DNA of 64,000 bases. Source: Pelagibius sp028280305. GTDB lineage: Bacteria > Pseudomonadota > Alphaproteobacteria > Kiloniellales > Kiloniellaceae. This document shows, piece by piece, positions 8,510 through 15,370 of this stretch. The position numbers were made by a program, and so were the translations under genes. The stretch is taken from assembly GCF_965233615.1 (NCBI RefSeq), contig NZ_OZ247495.1. One strand, 5' to 3'. How positions within the stretch are numbered: the first letter of the stretch is position 1; each line of letters starts with the position of its first letter. The notes below the pieces were generated by a model. The model was not told the origin of the DNA. It saw nothing but the letters and a program-made list of their open reading frames with translations, and made no database searches.

Positions 8510-9315
8510 TGCTTTCCGCTTCTCTGCCGATGTACGATCTGCCCGCTCTGCGTAAGGAAACCGATGCCTGGTGGGCCGCCCTCGCTGCGGCCTTTCGTGC
8601 CGAGGGACTGAAGGATGTGCCCGACAGTCTGGCGCGCAGCGACGAGCCTGCAGCGCTCTGGCTTTCATCCGATCTGCTGTTCAGCCAGACCTGCGGCTAT
8701 CCCCTGACCCACAGCCTCAAAGGAAAAGTGACCCTGCTGATGACGCCGGTCTACGACCTTGAAGGCTGCGCGGGCGGTACCTACTACAGTGAGATCCTGG
8801 TGCGCCGGGATGCGGACTTTCAAGGTCTCGCCGATCTGCGCGGTAAGCGTGCCGCCGTCAACGAGGCGGGATCGCAGAGCGGCTACAACGTACTCCGCAG
8901 CGCCATTGCGCCCCTTGCGAAGCAGGGGCGCTTCTTTGCTGCGGTGGAGGAAAGCGGCAGTCACCGAAACTCGATGGCGATGGTCGCCTCAGGGGACGCC
9001 GACGTCTGCGCGGTGGACTGCGTCACCTATGGCCTGCTGTGCAAGGCGGAGCCGGAAGCGGCTGTGGGGCTGCGCCGTCTGGTGGTCAGTGCTTCGGCGC
9101 CGGCCTTGCCCTTCATCACGCGGCGCGACATCCCGGAAGCGGATCTGCAGCGGCTGCGCGGCGGTCTGCGCAGCGCCTTCGATGATCCTGCGCTTGCGGA
9201 CATCAGGGCGGCGCTCCTGCTCACCGATGTCGTGACGCGGCCGCTGGGCGATTATGCCGTCATAGAGGCGATGGAAACACAGGCTGTCTCCCTCGGCTAT
9301 CCGACACTTGCCTGA
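8509..9315 (+). CDS. PhnD/SsuA-like substrate-binding protein without signal peptide
   Basis: 268 residues of periplasmic-binding-protein type II fold. The segment YSEILVRRDADFQGLADLRG followed by GSQSGYNVLR is the phosphonate-binding (PhnD) family signature. The N-terminus (MLSASLPMYDLPALRKETDA) has no hydrophobic signal segment, and the one-base overlap with the previous stop argues for this start. A leaderless member with no permease or ATPase beside it may act in the cytoplasm as a sensor or ligand carrier rather than in transport. Amidase gene follows 25 bases downstream. Confidence 0.85.
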   Translation: MLSASLPMYDLPALRKETDAWWAALAAAFRAEGLKDVPDSLARSDEPAALWLSSDLLFSQTCGYPLTHSLKGKVTLLMTPVYDLEGCAGGTYYSEILVRRDADFQGLADLRGKRAAVNEAGSQSGYNVLRSAIAPLAKQGRFFAAVEESGSHRNSMAMVASGDADVCAVDCVTYGLLCKAEPEAAVGLRRLVVSASAPALPFITRRDIPEADLQRLRGGLRSAFDDPALADIRAALLLTDVVTRPLGDYAVIEAMETQAVSLGYPTLA

Positions 9316-9340
9316 ACGGGCAGCGGCCTAAGGGGGACCC

Positions 9341-10780
9341 ATGCCGTCAGAGACTTCTCTTTGCGATGAGAGCGCCGTCGCGCTGCGCCGCCTGCTCCTG
9401 GCGAAGGAGATTTCACCGGTCGAACTGCTGGCATCCTGTCATGCCCGGATCGATGCGGTAAACCCGGCCGTGAATGCCGTCGTCGCCGAAGATCGGGAAG
9501 CCGCAGAGGCCGCCGCGCGGCAAGCGGAAGCGGCGATCCTGCGGGGCGAGACCGAACCGCCGCTGCTTGGCCTACCGGTCGGTATCAAGGATCTGAATGA
9601 GACGGCGCAGCTGCGCACAACCTTCGGGTCTTCCGCCTTTGCTGAGCATGTTCCGGTACGCGACGATGCCCTGGTCGCGCGCATCCGTTCAGCCGGTGGG
9701 ATCATCGCGGCCAAGACAAACACGCCGGAGTTCGGCGCCGGCGCCAACACCACCAATGCGGTCTACGGTGTCACGGCCAATCCCTACGACGCGGCGCTGA
9801 CCTGTGGCGGTTCTTCCGGCGGATCGACGGTCGCCCTGGCGACGGGGATGCTGCCGCTGGCGAACGGTTCCGATCTCGGCGGCTCGCTGCGCATTCCGGC
9901 GGCTTATTGCGGGGTTGTCGGCTATCGCGCCACCGCCGGCGTGGTGCCCATGGTGCGCAAGAAGATCGGCTGGTCGCCGCTCTGGACCGAGGGGCCGATG
10001 GCGCGCAGCCTTGATGACCTGCTGCTGTTTCTGTCCGCCATTGCCGGCGAAGACCGGCGGGATCCGCTTTCCGGGCCAAGCGACGGCGCCGGTTTTGCGG
10101 GCCTCACTGCGGCACCGCTCGAGGGTATCAGGGTTGCGGTCTCCGAGGACCTGGGTGGCGTGCCGGTCAGCACCCCGGTGCGCCGGCTGTTCCAGGCGCG
10201 CTGCCGGACCTTGGCGGGGATTGTCGATTGTACGCAGACGGCGCCTGACCTCGGCGATGTGGACCGTTGCTTCGAAGTTTTGCGCGCTGTCAGCTTCCTG
10301 GGGGATGTGAAGGATCTGGTCGCCCGCTCCCCGGATCTGGTCGGCCCCAACGTCACGGCCAATGTGAAGCTGGGTCTGACGTTTTCCGCCGCCGATGTGG
10401 CCGAAGCGGAAACAGCCCAAACCCGGCTTTACCACCGCTTCCTGGCCTTCATGGAAGACTATGATCTGCTGATCTGCCCCGCGGCCTCGGTGCAGCCTTT
10501 CGACAAGACCCTGTTGTTTCCGAAGGAAATCGAAGGTCAGGCCCTGGCCACCTATATCTCCTGGTTGGCGATCACCTATGCCCTCACACTTTCGGGGCAT
10601 CCCGTCCTGGTGTTGCCCTGCGGGCTGGATGACCAGGGCCTGCCCTTTGGCCTGCAGATCGTCGGGCGCAAGGGACGGGATCGGGATCTGTTGCGTCTGG
10701 GATTGGCGCTGGAGGCTGCCTTTGGCCGTCATCCCGACCTTTCTCGGACAGCGCCGGACATTGGCCGGCTTCAGATCTGA
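9341..10780 (+). CDS. Amidase (amidase signature family)
   Basis: 479 residues, usual length. The Ser-cisSer-Lys catalytic triad is recognisable: Lys83 in GLPVGIKDLNE, cis-Ser158 in CGGSSGGS, and nucleophile Ser182 in GSDLGGSLRIPA. It hydrolyses an amide to acid and ammonia; similarity is to the general amidase/AtzF-like group rather than clearly to GatA, as no gatC or gatB is beside it. Probably the enzymatic output of the XRE-GFA-PhnD-amidase unit. Start at 9341 follows a GGGGG-containing ribosome binding site. Confidence 0.9.
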   Translation: MPSETSLCDESAVALRRLLLAKEISPVELLASCHARIDAVNPAVNAVVAEDREAAEAAARQAEAAILRGETEPPLLGLPVGIKDLNETAQLRTTFGSSAFAEHVPVRDDALVARIRSAGGIIAAKTNTPEFGAGANTTNAVYGVTANPYDAALTCGGSSGGSTVALATGMLPLANGSDLGGSLRIPAAYCGVVGYRATAGVVPMVRKKIGWSPLWTEGPMARSLDDLLLFLSAIAGEDRRDPLSGPSDGAGFAGLTAAPLEGIRVAVSEDLGGVPVSTPVRRLFQARCRTLAGIVDCTQTAPDLGDVDRCFEVLRAVSFLGDVKDLVARSPDLVGPNVTANVKLGLTFSAADVAEAETAQTRLYHRFLAFMEDYDLLICPAASVQPFDKTLLFPKEIEGQALATYISWLAITYALTLSGHPVLVLPCGLDDQGLPFGLQIVGRKGRDRDLLRLGLALEAAFGRHPDLSRTAPDIGRLQI

Positions 10781-10806
10781 TCGTTTGAAACCGGCTCAAA
10801 GAAAAG

Positions 10807-10830
10807 CGGCCCCGGGAAAACCCGGGGCCG
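10807..10830. terminator. Hairpin between amidase and SNase-like genes
   Basis: Perfect 10-bp stem, CGGCCCCGGG and CCCGGGGCCG, with an AAAA loop. Read leftward it is followed by a U-rich tract (CTTTTCTTT), so it best fits a terminator for the leftward SNase-like gene, but it also lies 27 bases past the amidase stop and may serve both. Confidence 0.7.
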
Positions 10831-10859
10831 AGAGGATTATCGTGGCTTAAAGGTAGGTC

Positions 10860-11110
10860 CCACGGCAGGTCGCTAACGCCGTATTGAACCCAGTACTGGC
10901 AAAGCAGTAAAAAGAATATAGCATCGGTTCCGGAGAAAATCAATTGAAATGCAAATAATTAACCATTCTACTTAATGTATAGCGTGGTTTTTCGTTTTGA
11001 TTTTAAGTTAAATTCTGCTGTTAACTATTAATGCTCCAGATTTTCAGTGATTTTTACGCCAGATGTTTTTCCTATCCGATTTTGATTATTTTCCCTATTA
11101 ACCTTTCGGT
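10860..11110. other. AT-rich gene-free region
   Basis: About 250 bases much richer in A and T than the rest of the window, between the hairpin and the end of the SNase-like gene. It contains several TTAA and ATTAA words, including TTAACCAT at 10959-10966. I find no open frame with coding character, no tRNA and no clear promoter. Confidence 0.5.
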
Positions 11111-11113
11111 GCC

Positions 11114-11632
11114 CTAACGACCGCGCCAGAGGCCCCGGCCGGCGGTACGGGCGGCTTCTTCCTGGGCCAGGTAGGGGGCGGGATCGCCAGCGCCATCGTT
11201 GCGCAGGGCAAGGGCCCAGCCCTGCTCCACCAGCCAGGCATTCAACTCGGGTCCGCCGACGCCGCCCAGGTAGCAGACCGCCAGGGGCCGCCCAGCGCTG
11301 TCTTGTTCCTGCTCCACACAGACAACCCAATGATTGCCGACCCGGTTCTGCGCTGCCCAGCGCGCCTCCTGGCCGCAGGCCCAGACCTGGCTGCCGATCG
11401 CACAGGTCTGGGAGACCGGGGTCCCTTGGAGCCCGTAGAGACCAACCTGCCGGCCGGCAAAGTCGAGGCTGGCCGAATCGATCACCGCCGGTCCGCGTCC
11501 CGATATCTCGGCACCATTGTCCTGCGCCTCCGCCGTCGGGGCGATCAGGGCGGCGAGGAGCGTCACGGCCGCTATGAAAGGCGATCGAGGGCGCGCTGAA
11601 CTTCGGCGGCTCGGGGATGATTGACGGCTCAT
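11114..11632 (-). CDS. Secreted SNase-like protein, probably catalytically inactive
   Basis: 172 residues from the ATG at 11632; earlier in-frame starts at 11668 and 11728 exist, without a better ribosome binding site. A basic segment then hydrophobic FIAAVTLLAALIAPTAEAQ form a signal peptide. The rest resembles the staphylococcal-nuclease fold: VGLYGLQG, ACGQEARWA, SAGRPLAVCYL, and LVEQGWALAL. The catalytic RLxGIDAPE motif is replaced by VGLYGLQGTPVSQ, removing the usual Arg, Asp and Glu, while the later Arg in AGRPLA is kept. Likely a non-catalytic or altered member. Isolated gene; hairpin downstream at 10807. Confidence 0.75.
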   Translation of the reverse strand: MSRQSSPSRRSSARPRSPFIAAVTLLAALIAPTAEAQDNGAEISGRGPAVIDSASLDFAGRQVGLYGLQGTPVSQTCAIGSQVWACGQEARWAAQNRVGNHWVVCVEQEQDSAGRPLAVCYLGGVGGPELNAWLVEQGWALALRNDGAGDPAPYLAQEEAARTAGRGLWRGR

Positions 11633-11704
11633 CCGCCGACCCTGCCATAGGGCTTTGAGATCCGCCATAGGCAGTGGAGGAGGCGTCGCTGCGGTCTTAT
11701 CGCG

Positions 11705-11752
11705 CTCTGCTCTCAATTCGTTAAGCAATTATGGTTAAAGATATCTGAGAGC
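11705..11752. promoter_or_regulatory. Inverted repeat and TTAACCAT half-site upstream of fliN-like gene
   Basis: Nine-base arms CTGCTCTCA (11705-11713) and TGAGAGCAG (11744-11752) flank an AT-rich core. The core carries TTAACCAT on the minus strand at 11729-11736, which equals a CtrA half-site. It lies between the leftward SNase-like gene and the rightward fliN-like gene, so it could regulate either. Confidence 0.35.
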
Positions 11753-11818
11753 AGTATGGGAGCGCCCTTGCCCTCAGGCCCGGAGCCGCGCCCGTGATCA
11801 ACCGGCATGGAATGAGCG

Positions 11819-12265
11819 ATGCCTGACGTGGAAGAAGAAAACAAAGCCGAAGAGGCTGATGAAGCGGCTTCGGCGGCCGCGGCAGAAGCCGGCGAAGACG
11901 GCGGTTCGGACGACGCAGACCAGGAAGCCATGATGGCCGAATGGGCCGCCATGGCCGAGGAAGGCGAGGAAGACGCAGAGGATGGCGCGGCAGATGCCGC
12001 CGCTGAGGATGGGCCTCCGCTGGAGAAGATCCCCTCAATTCATGAAGTCTCCCTGGAGGCTTATGCGATTCTCGGCAAGTCTTCGATGCCGGTCAGCCAG
12101 CTTCTGCGCATGGGACGCGGGGCGGTGGTCGAACTTGAAACCGGCTTGGGCGACGAGATCGAGATGCGGATCAACGATAAGCTCGTTGCCAAGGGGGAGG
12201 TGGTCGTGGTCGAAGACCGCATCGCCATCGAAGTGACGGAGATCGTCAAACGCGAGGGCCGTTGA
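11819..12265 (+). CDS. FliN-like flagellar motor switch / SpoA-domain protein
   Basis: 148 residues. The first 75 are an acidic, alanine-rich low-complexity stretch; the last 75 form a SpoA (FliN/FliM C-terminal) domain with VSLEAYAILGKSSMPVSQLL and the ending VEDRIAIEVTEIVKREGR, typical of FliN. FliN forms the cytoplasmic C-ring with FliM and FliG and sets rotation direction. No other flagellar gene is in the window, so it is an orphan fliN or a second copy. A PilZ gene converges from the right. Confidence 0.85.
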   Translation: MPDVEEENKAEEADEAASAAAAEAGEDGGSDDADQEAMMAEWAAMAEEGEEDAEDGAADAAAEDGPPLEKIPSIHEVSLEAYAILGKSSMPVSQLLRMGRGAVVELETGLGDEIEMRINDKLVAKGEVVVVEDRIAIEVTEIVKREGR

Positions 12266-12342
12266 GGTCGACCGCCAGGGTCTGGCGGAGCCCGCCAAGG
12301 CTTCGAGAACTGCCAGAGTTTACAGGAACGGCGCAGGCCTGA

Positions 12343-12693
12343 TCAGGCGGCGCTGACGCTGTTGTTTGGAATGCCCTGGCGCAGGCAGTGGGAGATCAGC
12401 TTCAGTGCGGCATCGGTCAGCGAAAAGGCGATGCCCATGCATTCGCCGTCATGCCACATGCAGGTGCCTTCGATCTCTCCCGCCTCGTCATGCTCGACGC
12501 TGACGTCGACCGGTGGCGGCATGCCCCCGGCGAAGCGCAGCTTGGCGCCGCCGATGGACACATCTTCCAGGATGCCTTGGTACTCCACGCCCGCGGCGGT
12601 CAAGGTGACCGTTTCCTGACGCGGCAGCACGAAGCGTAACGAGCGGCGCCGCTCGAAATCACGCAGATGCTCTGGGCCAACCTTTGAGCTCAT
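12343..12693 (-). CDS. PilZ domain protein (c-di-GMP receptor)
   Basis: 116 residues, a stand-alone PilZ domain. Both c-di-GMP-binding motifs are present: RRRSLR at 15-20 and DVSIGG at 44-49, matching RxxxR and (D/N)xSxxG. It should bind the second messenger and act on a partner protein. Its neighbours are a motor-switch FliN-like gene and, on the other side, YajQ, another reported c-di-GMP binder, which suggests motility control. Start at 12693 is the first ATG that keeps the whole domain. Confidence 0.9.
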   Translation of the reverse strand: MSSKVGPEHLRDFERRRSLRFVLPRQETVTLTAAGVEYQGILEDVSIGGAKLRFAGGMPPPVDVSVEHDEAGEIEGTCMWHDGECMGIAFSLTDAALKLISHCLRQGIPNNSVSAA

Positions 12694-13156
12694 GGGAACT
12701 CCAGACTACCTCCATCAAGACTGCGTAATCGTAAGATGCAGGTTATTAACAAGATACTAATCGATTTAAGTCGGGCCCGAATAGTATTCACTAAAGGAAA
12801 GGTAACCTGAAAAATCATTGGATTCCCTCGTGTATTGGGTGGAGAACGCCGCGTGGTTATTTTGGGGCACTCGAAGAAATGGCCGCCCGTGGATCGGGAT
12901 GCGCGCTGCCGGCCGCGGCTAGAGGCCGGAATTTGCTCATGTTTTGGCGAAAGTGGTGTCTCCTTATTCGCCAAATCAGATAACCTTCGGCTTCACGAAT
13001 ACTTTGGGAGCGGCAGCGAGAGCCTTCGTGGGCCTTCCGAAGCAAAGTGCCGCGGGTATCCCGGCGGCGCCTTCTCTGGATCGGCAAAGTGAGAGATGAT
13101 GGGTTTTTGCGAATCGGCCCTGCCGTCGGCGGGCCACCCCACAGGAGACCCAGAGC
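12694..13156. other. Gene-free region between PilZ and yajQ genes
   Basis: 463 bases between divergent genes. It holds an AT-rich part (about 12730-12850) suited to promoters and a hairpin with arms TTTGGCGAA (12943-12951) and TTCGCCAAA (12967-12975). The preceding ATGTTTTGGCG word recurs in a hairpin after yajQ. Open frames here lack coding character. Confidence 0.5.
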
Positions 13157-13642
13157 ATGCCGTCGTTTGATATTGTCTCGGAAACCGATCTCAATGAAGT
13201 CGATAATGCCCTTGCCGGCATGCGCCGGGAGATCGATCAGCGATACGACTTCAAAGGCTCAAATTGCTCTATCGAGCGGAAGGAAGCCGTTCTGACCATC
13301 CTGGCCGACGACGACCTGAAGCTGCGCCAGATGCACGACCTGTTGAGCACCTATATGACGCGCCGGAAGCTGGATTCCGGCGCCTGCGACCTGGGCACGC
13401 CGGAAAAGGCCTCAGGCAATTCGATCCGGCAGGTGGTCACCATCAAGCAGGGGATCGAGCAGGAGCTGGCCAAGAAGATCGTGAAGGAACTGAAGTCGAG
13501 CAAGCTGAAGGTTCAGGTTTCCATCCAGGGCGACAGCCTGCGCGTCACCGGCAAGAAACGGGACGACCTGCAGGATGCCATCGCCCTGGTGAAAGACATG
13601 GGCATCGAGCAGCCGCTGCAGTACGAGAATTTCCGCGACTAG
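13157..13642 (+). CDS. yajQ: YajQ-family nucleotide-binding protein
   Basis: 161 residues, full length. Starts MPSFDIVSETDLNEVDNAL and contains QRYDFKGS, the family hallmark, with two ferredoxin-like halves and the C-terminal PLQYENFRD ending. YajQ proteins bind c-di-GMP in Xanthomonas, where the protein works with a LysR-type regulator, and bind tRNA/GTP in E. coli; the role here is open. It stands alone, with a structured repeat 8 bases past its stop. The link with the PilZ gene across the intergenic region is positional only. Confidence 0.93.
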   Translation: MPSFDIVSETDLNEVDNALAGMRREIDQRYDFKGSNCSIERKEAVLTILADDDLKLRQMHDLLSTYMTRRKLDSGACDLGTPEKASGNSIRQVVTIKQGIEQELAKKIVKELKSSKLKVQVSIQGDSLRVTGKKRDDLQDAIALVKDMGIEQPLQYENFRD

Positions 13643-13649
13643 ATCCGAC

Positions 13650-13728
13650 CATGTTTTGACGGAAGCACTTCGTGGTTGCGCCAAAACATGTGAATCCGAT
13701 CACCATGAAACAGTTAGAGCAGATTCAC
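13650..13728. repeat. Double stem-loop repeat after yajQ
   Basis: Two adjoining hairpins: CATGTTTTG (13650-13658) with CAAAACATG (13682-13690), then GTGAATC (13690-13696) with GATTCAC (13722-13728). The ACATGTTTTG word and the GATTCACCGGT ending resemble dispersed intergenic repeats common in alphaproteobacteria. May also end yajQ transcription, though there is no T tract. Confidence 0.55.
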
Positions 13729-13887
13729 CGGTCCCTTGCCGGGCAGCGCCCGGCTGTCTGGATCGATCGTTTCGGACGCTTCGTTTAGGGCTGCCTCCCG
13801 TTCGTTAACAGGGTTTGGTAATCCGTTGTTAACTATTGAGGATCAATGTCTTAGCCAGTTTACAGAAGAACTGGCGAAATTTACCTC

Positions 13888-14262
13888 ATGGTCACATTTC
13901 CAAAGGAAGCTGATGGCATCGTCCGAATGATGGAGAAGTCCATGTCGGTATTGCCCATTGGTCATCAAGAATTCACGCGGGCAGACATACACGTCCTGTT
14001 GAACCGGGGCTGCGAAATGGTCGACCGCGGTCTGGCCGGCGCTTGCGTGCCGGTGGAGACCGAGGCGGGCGAGCTTGTGGTCGCCCTGCTCGATTACGAT
14101 CATCAATGTCTGATCTGCGCTTTCGGCAAGGCCCAGGGTTGGTACTACGCCCTGGATGCCGCCTGGCAGCCGCTGGCTCAGGGTCAGTTGATCGACGATG
14201 TGCTCTCGGTCCTGCCTGAAGCCCTGGAAGCACATCGGCCCGCTGCGGCCAACGCCTGCTGA
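13888..14262 (+). CDS. Hypothetical protein
   Basis: 124 residues from 13888; starts at the later ATGs 13930 or 13942 are equally possible. No signal peptide and no membrane segment. The central part (EAGELVVALLDYDHQCLICAFGKAQGWYYALDAAWQP) looks like an alternating beta-sheet followed by a helix. I do not recognise a family. It is followed within 53 bases by a secreted Sel1-repeat gene and may be co-transcribed with it. The upstream region is AT-rich with TTAAC words. Confidence 0.55.
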   Translation: MVTFPKEADGIVRMMEKSMSVLPIGHQEFTRADIHVLLNRGCEMVDRGLAGACVPVETEAGELVVALLDYDHQCLICAFGKAQGWYYALDAAWQPLAQGQLIDDVLSVLPEALEAHRPAAANAC

Positions 14263-14314
14263 ACGGAAGCCTGCCGTGTTCGCCCGAGCAGCACGGCTCC
14301 ATCGCCGTTTTCAC

Positions 14315-14974
14315 ATGGCGCGTTCCATCCTCGCCGTAATCGTCCTGGCGCTGATGCTGACTCCCCACGCCGCGACAGCGGAAGTGGCGGAGAATGCCGA
14401 ACAGGCAGGCTCGCCCTGGGAGCACGACCTGTGGCACGGCGCCACGACGATGATGCGGATCTACGTTTGCAGCCATGCCCGCCGGCCGCCTTCCTGGTGT
14501 GCCGAGGAGCAACAACTCCCCTCCGAAGCGCCTCTGCCGGCGGAGCAGGGGCCGCCCCTCACGGCCGAGGATGCGGCCTGGCTGACCTTCCTGGATACAG
14601 CTGATCCCGGAAACCTGTCACTGAAGGACGTCGCCTTCATCAAGAAGCGTGCCCTGAAACGGCGCGATACCCAGGCCATGGAGATTCTCGGTTATCTCTA
14701 TGCACAGGGTATCTCCGTCGACCGCGACTATGCCGAGGCTTATCGCTGGTACGGCAGAGCCTATCTGGCCGGCGAGAAGCGGGTGAAGCCGAACATGGAC
14801 CTGGTCTGGGGGCTGTTGCAGAAGTTCGATCTGCAGGCGGCCGTGGCTTTGACCAGGGAGTTCAATGCGCTGGAAAAGGCATCGTCAGGCGCAAGGACCA
14901 GCGGCGAGGACCCAGAGTCCTCAAGGGCCGCGCAGACCCCTTCGCGGGCGGTGCAGGACCCGACCGGGCCGTAG
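14315..14974 (+). CDS. Secreted Sel1-like repeat protein
   Basis: 219 residues from the ATG at 14315, chosen because a signal peptide (MARSILAVIVLALMLTPHA, cut near ATA-EV) starts there; the frame is open further upstream. One clear Sel1 repeat is seen around residues 120-150 (AMEILGYLYAQGISVDRDYA followed by EAYRWYGRAYLAGE), preceded by a helical stretch KDVAFIKKRALKRRDTQ. Two cysteines (VCSHARRPPSWC) may form a disulfide. Sel1 repeats mediate protein contacts. The C-terminal 40 residues are Ser/Pro/Ala-rich and probably disordered. Terminator at 15063-15105. Confidence 0.75.
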   Translation: MARSILAVIVLALMLTPHAATAEVAENAEQAGSPWEHDLWHGATTMMRIYVCSHARRPPSWCAEEQQLPSEAPLPAEQGPPLTAEDAAWLTFLDTADPGNLSLKDVAFIKKRALKRRDTQAMEILGYLYAQGISVDRDYAEAYRWYGRAYLAGEKRVKPNMDLVWGLLQKFDLQAAVALTREFNALEKASSGARTSGEDPESSRAAQTPSRAVQDPTGP

Positions 14975-15062
14975 GCCGCATCTCGCCATCACCTGCGGAC
15001 TTCAGAGAGAACCTTGCGCGGCTCGCCGCCGCCACAGGCTGTTCGGGCGCTCAGAACAACGC

Positions 15063-15105
15063 AGCGCCGGAAGGGCCGAGACTGTTCGCCTGCGGCGCTT
15101 TTTTT
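15063..15105 (+). terminator. Rho-independent terminator
   Basis: Seven-base arms AGCGCCG (15063-15069) and CGGCGCT (15093-15099) followed by a run of seven Ts to 15105. Lies about 90 bases after the Sel1 gene stop and reads rightward. Confidence 0.65.
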
Positions 15106-15122
15106 GTCTCTAGGCCAACAGC

Positions 15123-15326
15123 TTGACGATAATTGTTGCAAAAAAGCATCATATTGTTGCCTAAGATTTAGAGCAGGTGTTCAAATTTTCGGCAAAGGCA
15201 AATTTTGCTTTGAAGGCTGCTAACGAAATGCCCATATTGTTGATGTGAGCGACGCGTCGCGTCGTTCCGGACGCCTTCGGGCGTTTCCTCCCTAAACTTG
15301 GGCCACCTTTCCGGTGGCCTTTTTTT
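15123..15326 (+). ncRNA. Candidate small RNA between two rightward terminators
   Basis: A rightward terminator at 15301-15326 has no gene ahead of it: the previous gene is already closed by the terminator ending at 15105. The interval begins with TTGACG at 15123-15128 (possible -35, weak -10 CATCAT at 15147), is AT-rich, contains a UUCG-loop hairpin ACGCC-TTCG-GGCGT at 15271-15284, then CCTCCCT, which resembles the anti-Shine-Dalgarno loops of alphaproteobacterial small RNAs. No open frame with a ribosome binding site is seen. Confidence 0.35.
15301..15326 (+). terminator. Strong rho-independent terminator
   Basis: GGCCACC (15301-15307), loop TTTCC, GGTGGCC (15313-15319), then seven Ts (15320-15326). 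It reads rightward, opposite to the esterase gene that ends at 15371. Confidence 0.8.
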
Positions 15327-15370
15327 CTGCGCGATCTTGGCCCGGCTTTGGCTCTGTTCGGGGGCGGCAA

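Noticed and set aside
9341..10780. GatA subunit of the tRNA amidotransferase
   Set aside because: Overall sequence suits general amidases, and no gatB or gatC is adjacent; its linkage is with the XRE-GFA-PhnD unit.
10959..10975. CtrA box at TTAACCATTCTACTTAA
   Set aside because: The spacing between TTAA halves is nine bases, not seven, and the surrounding DNA is AT-rich, so chance is likely.
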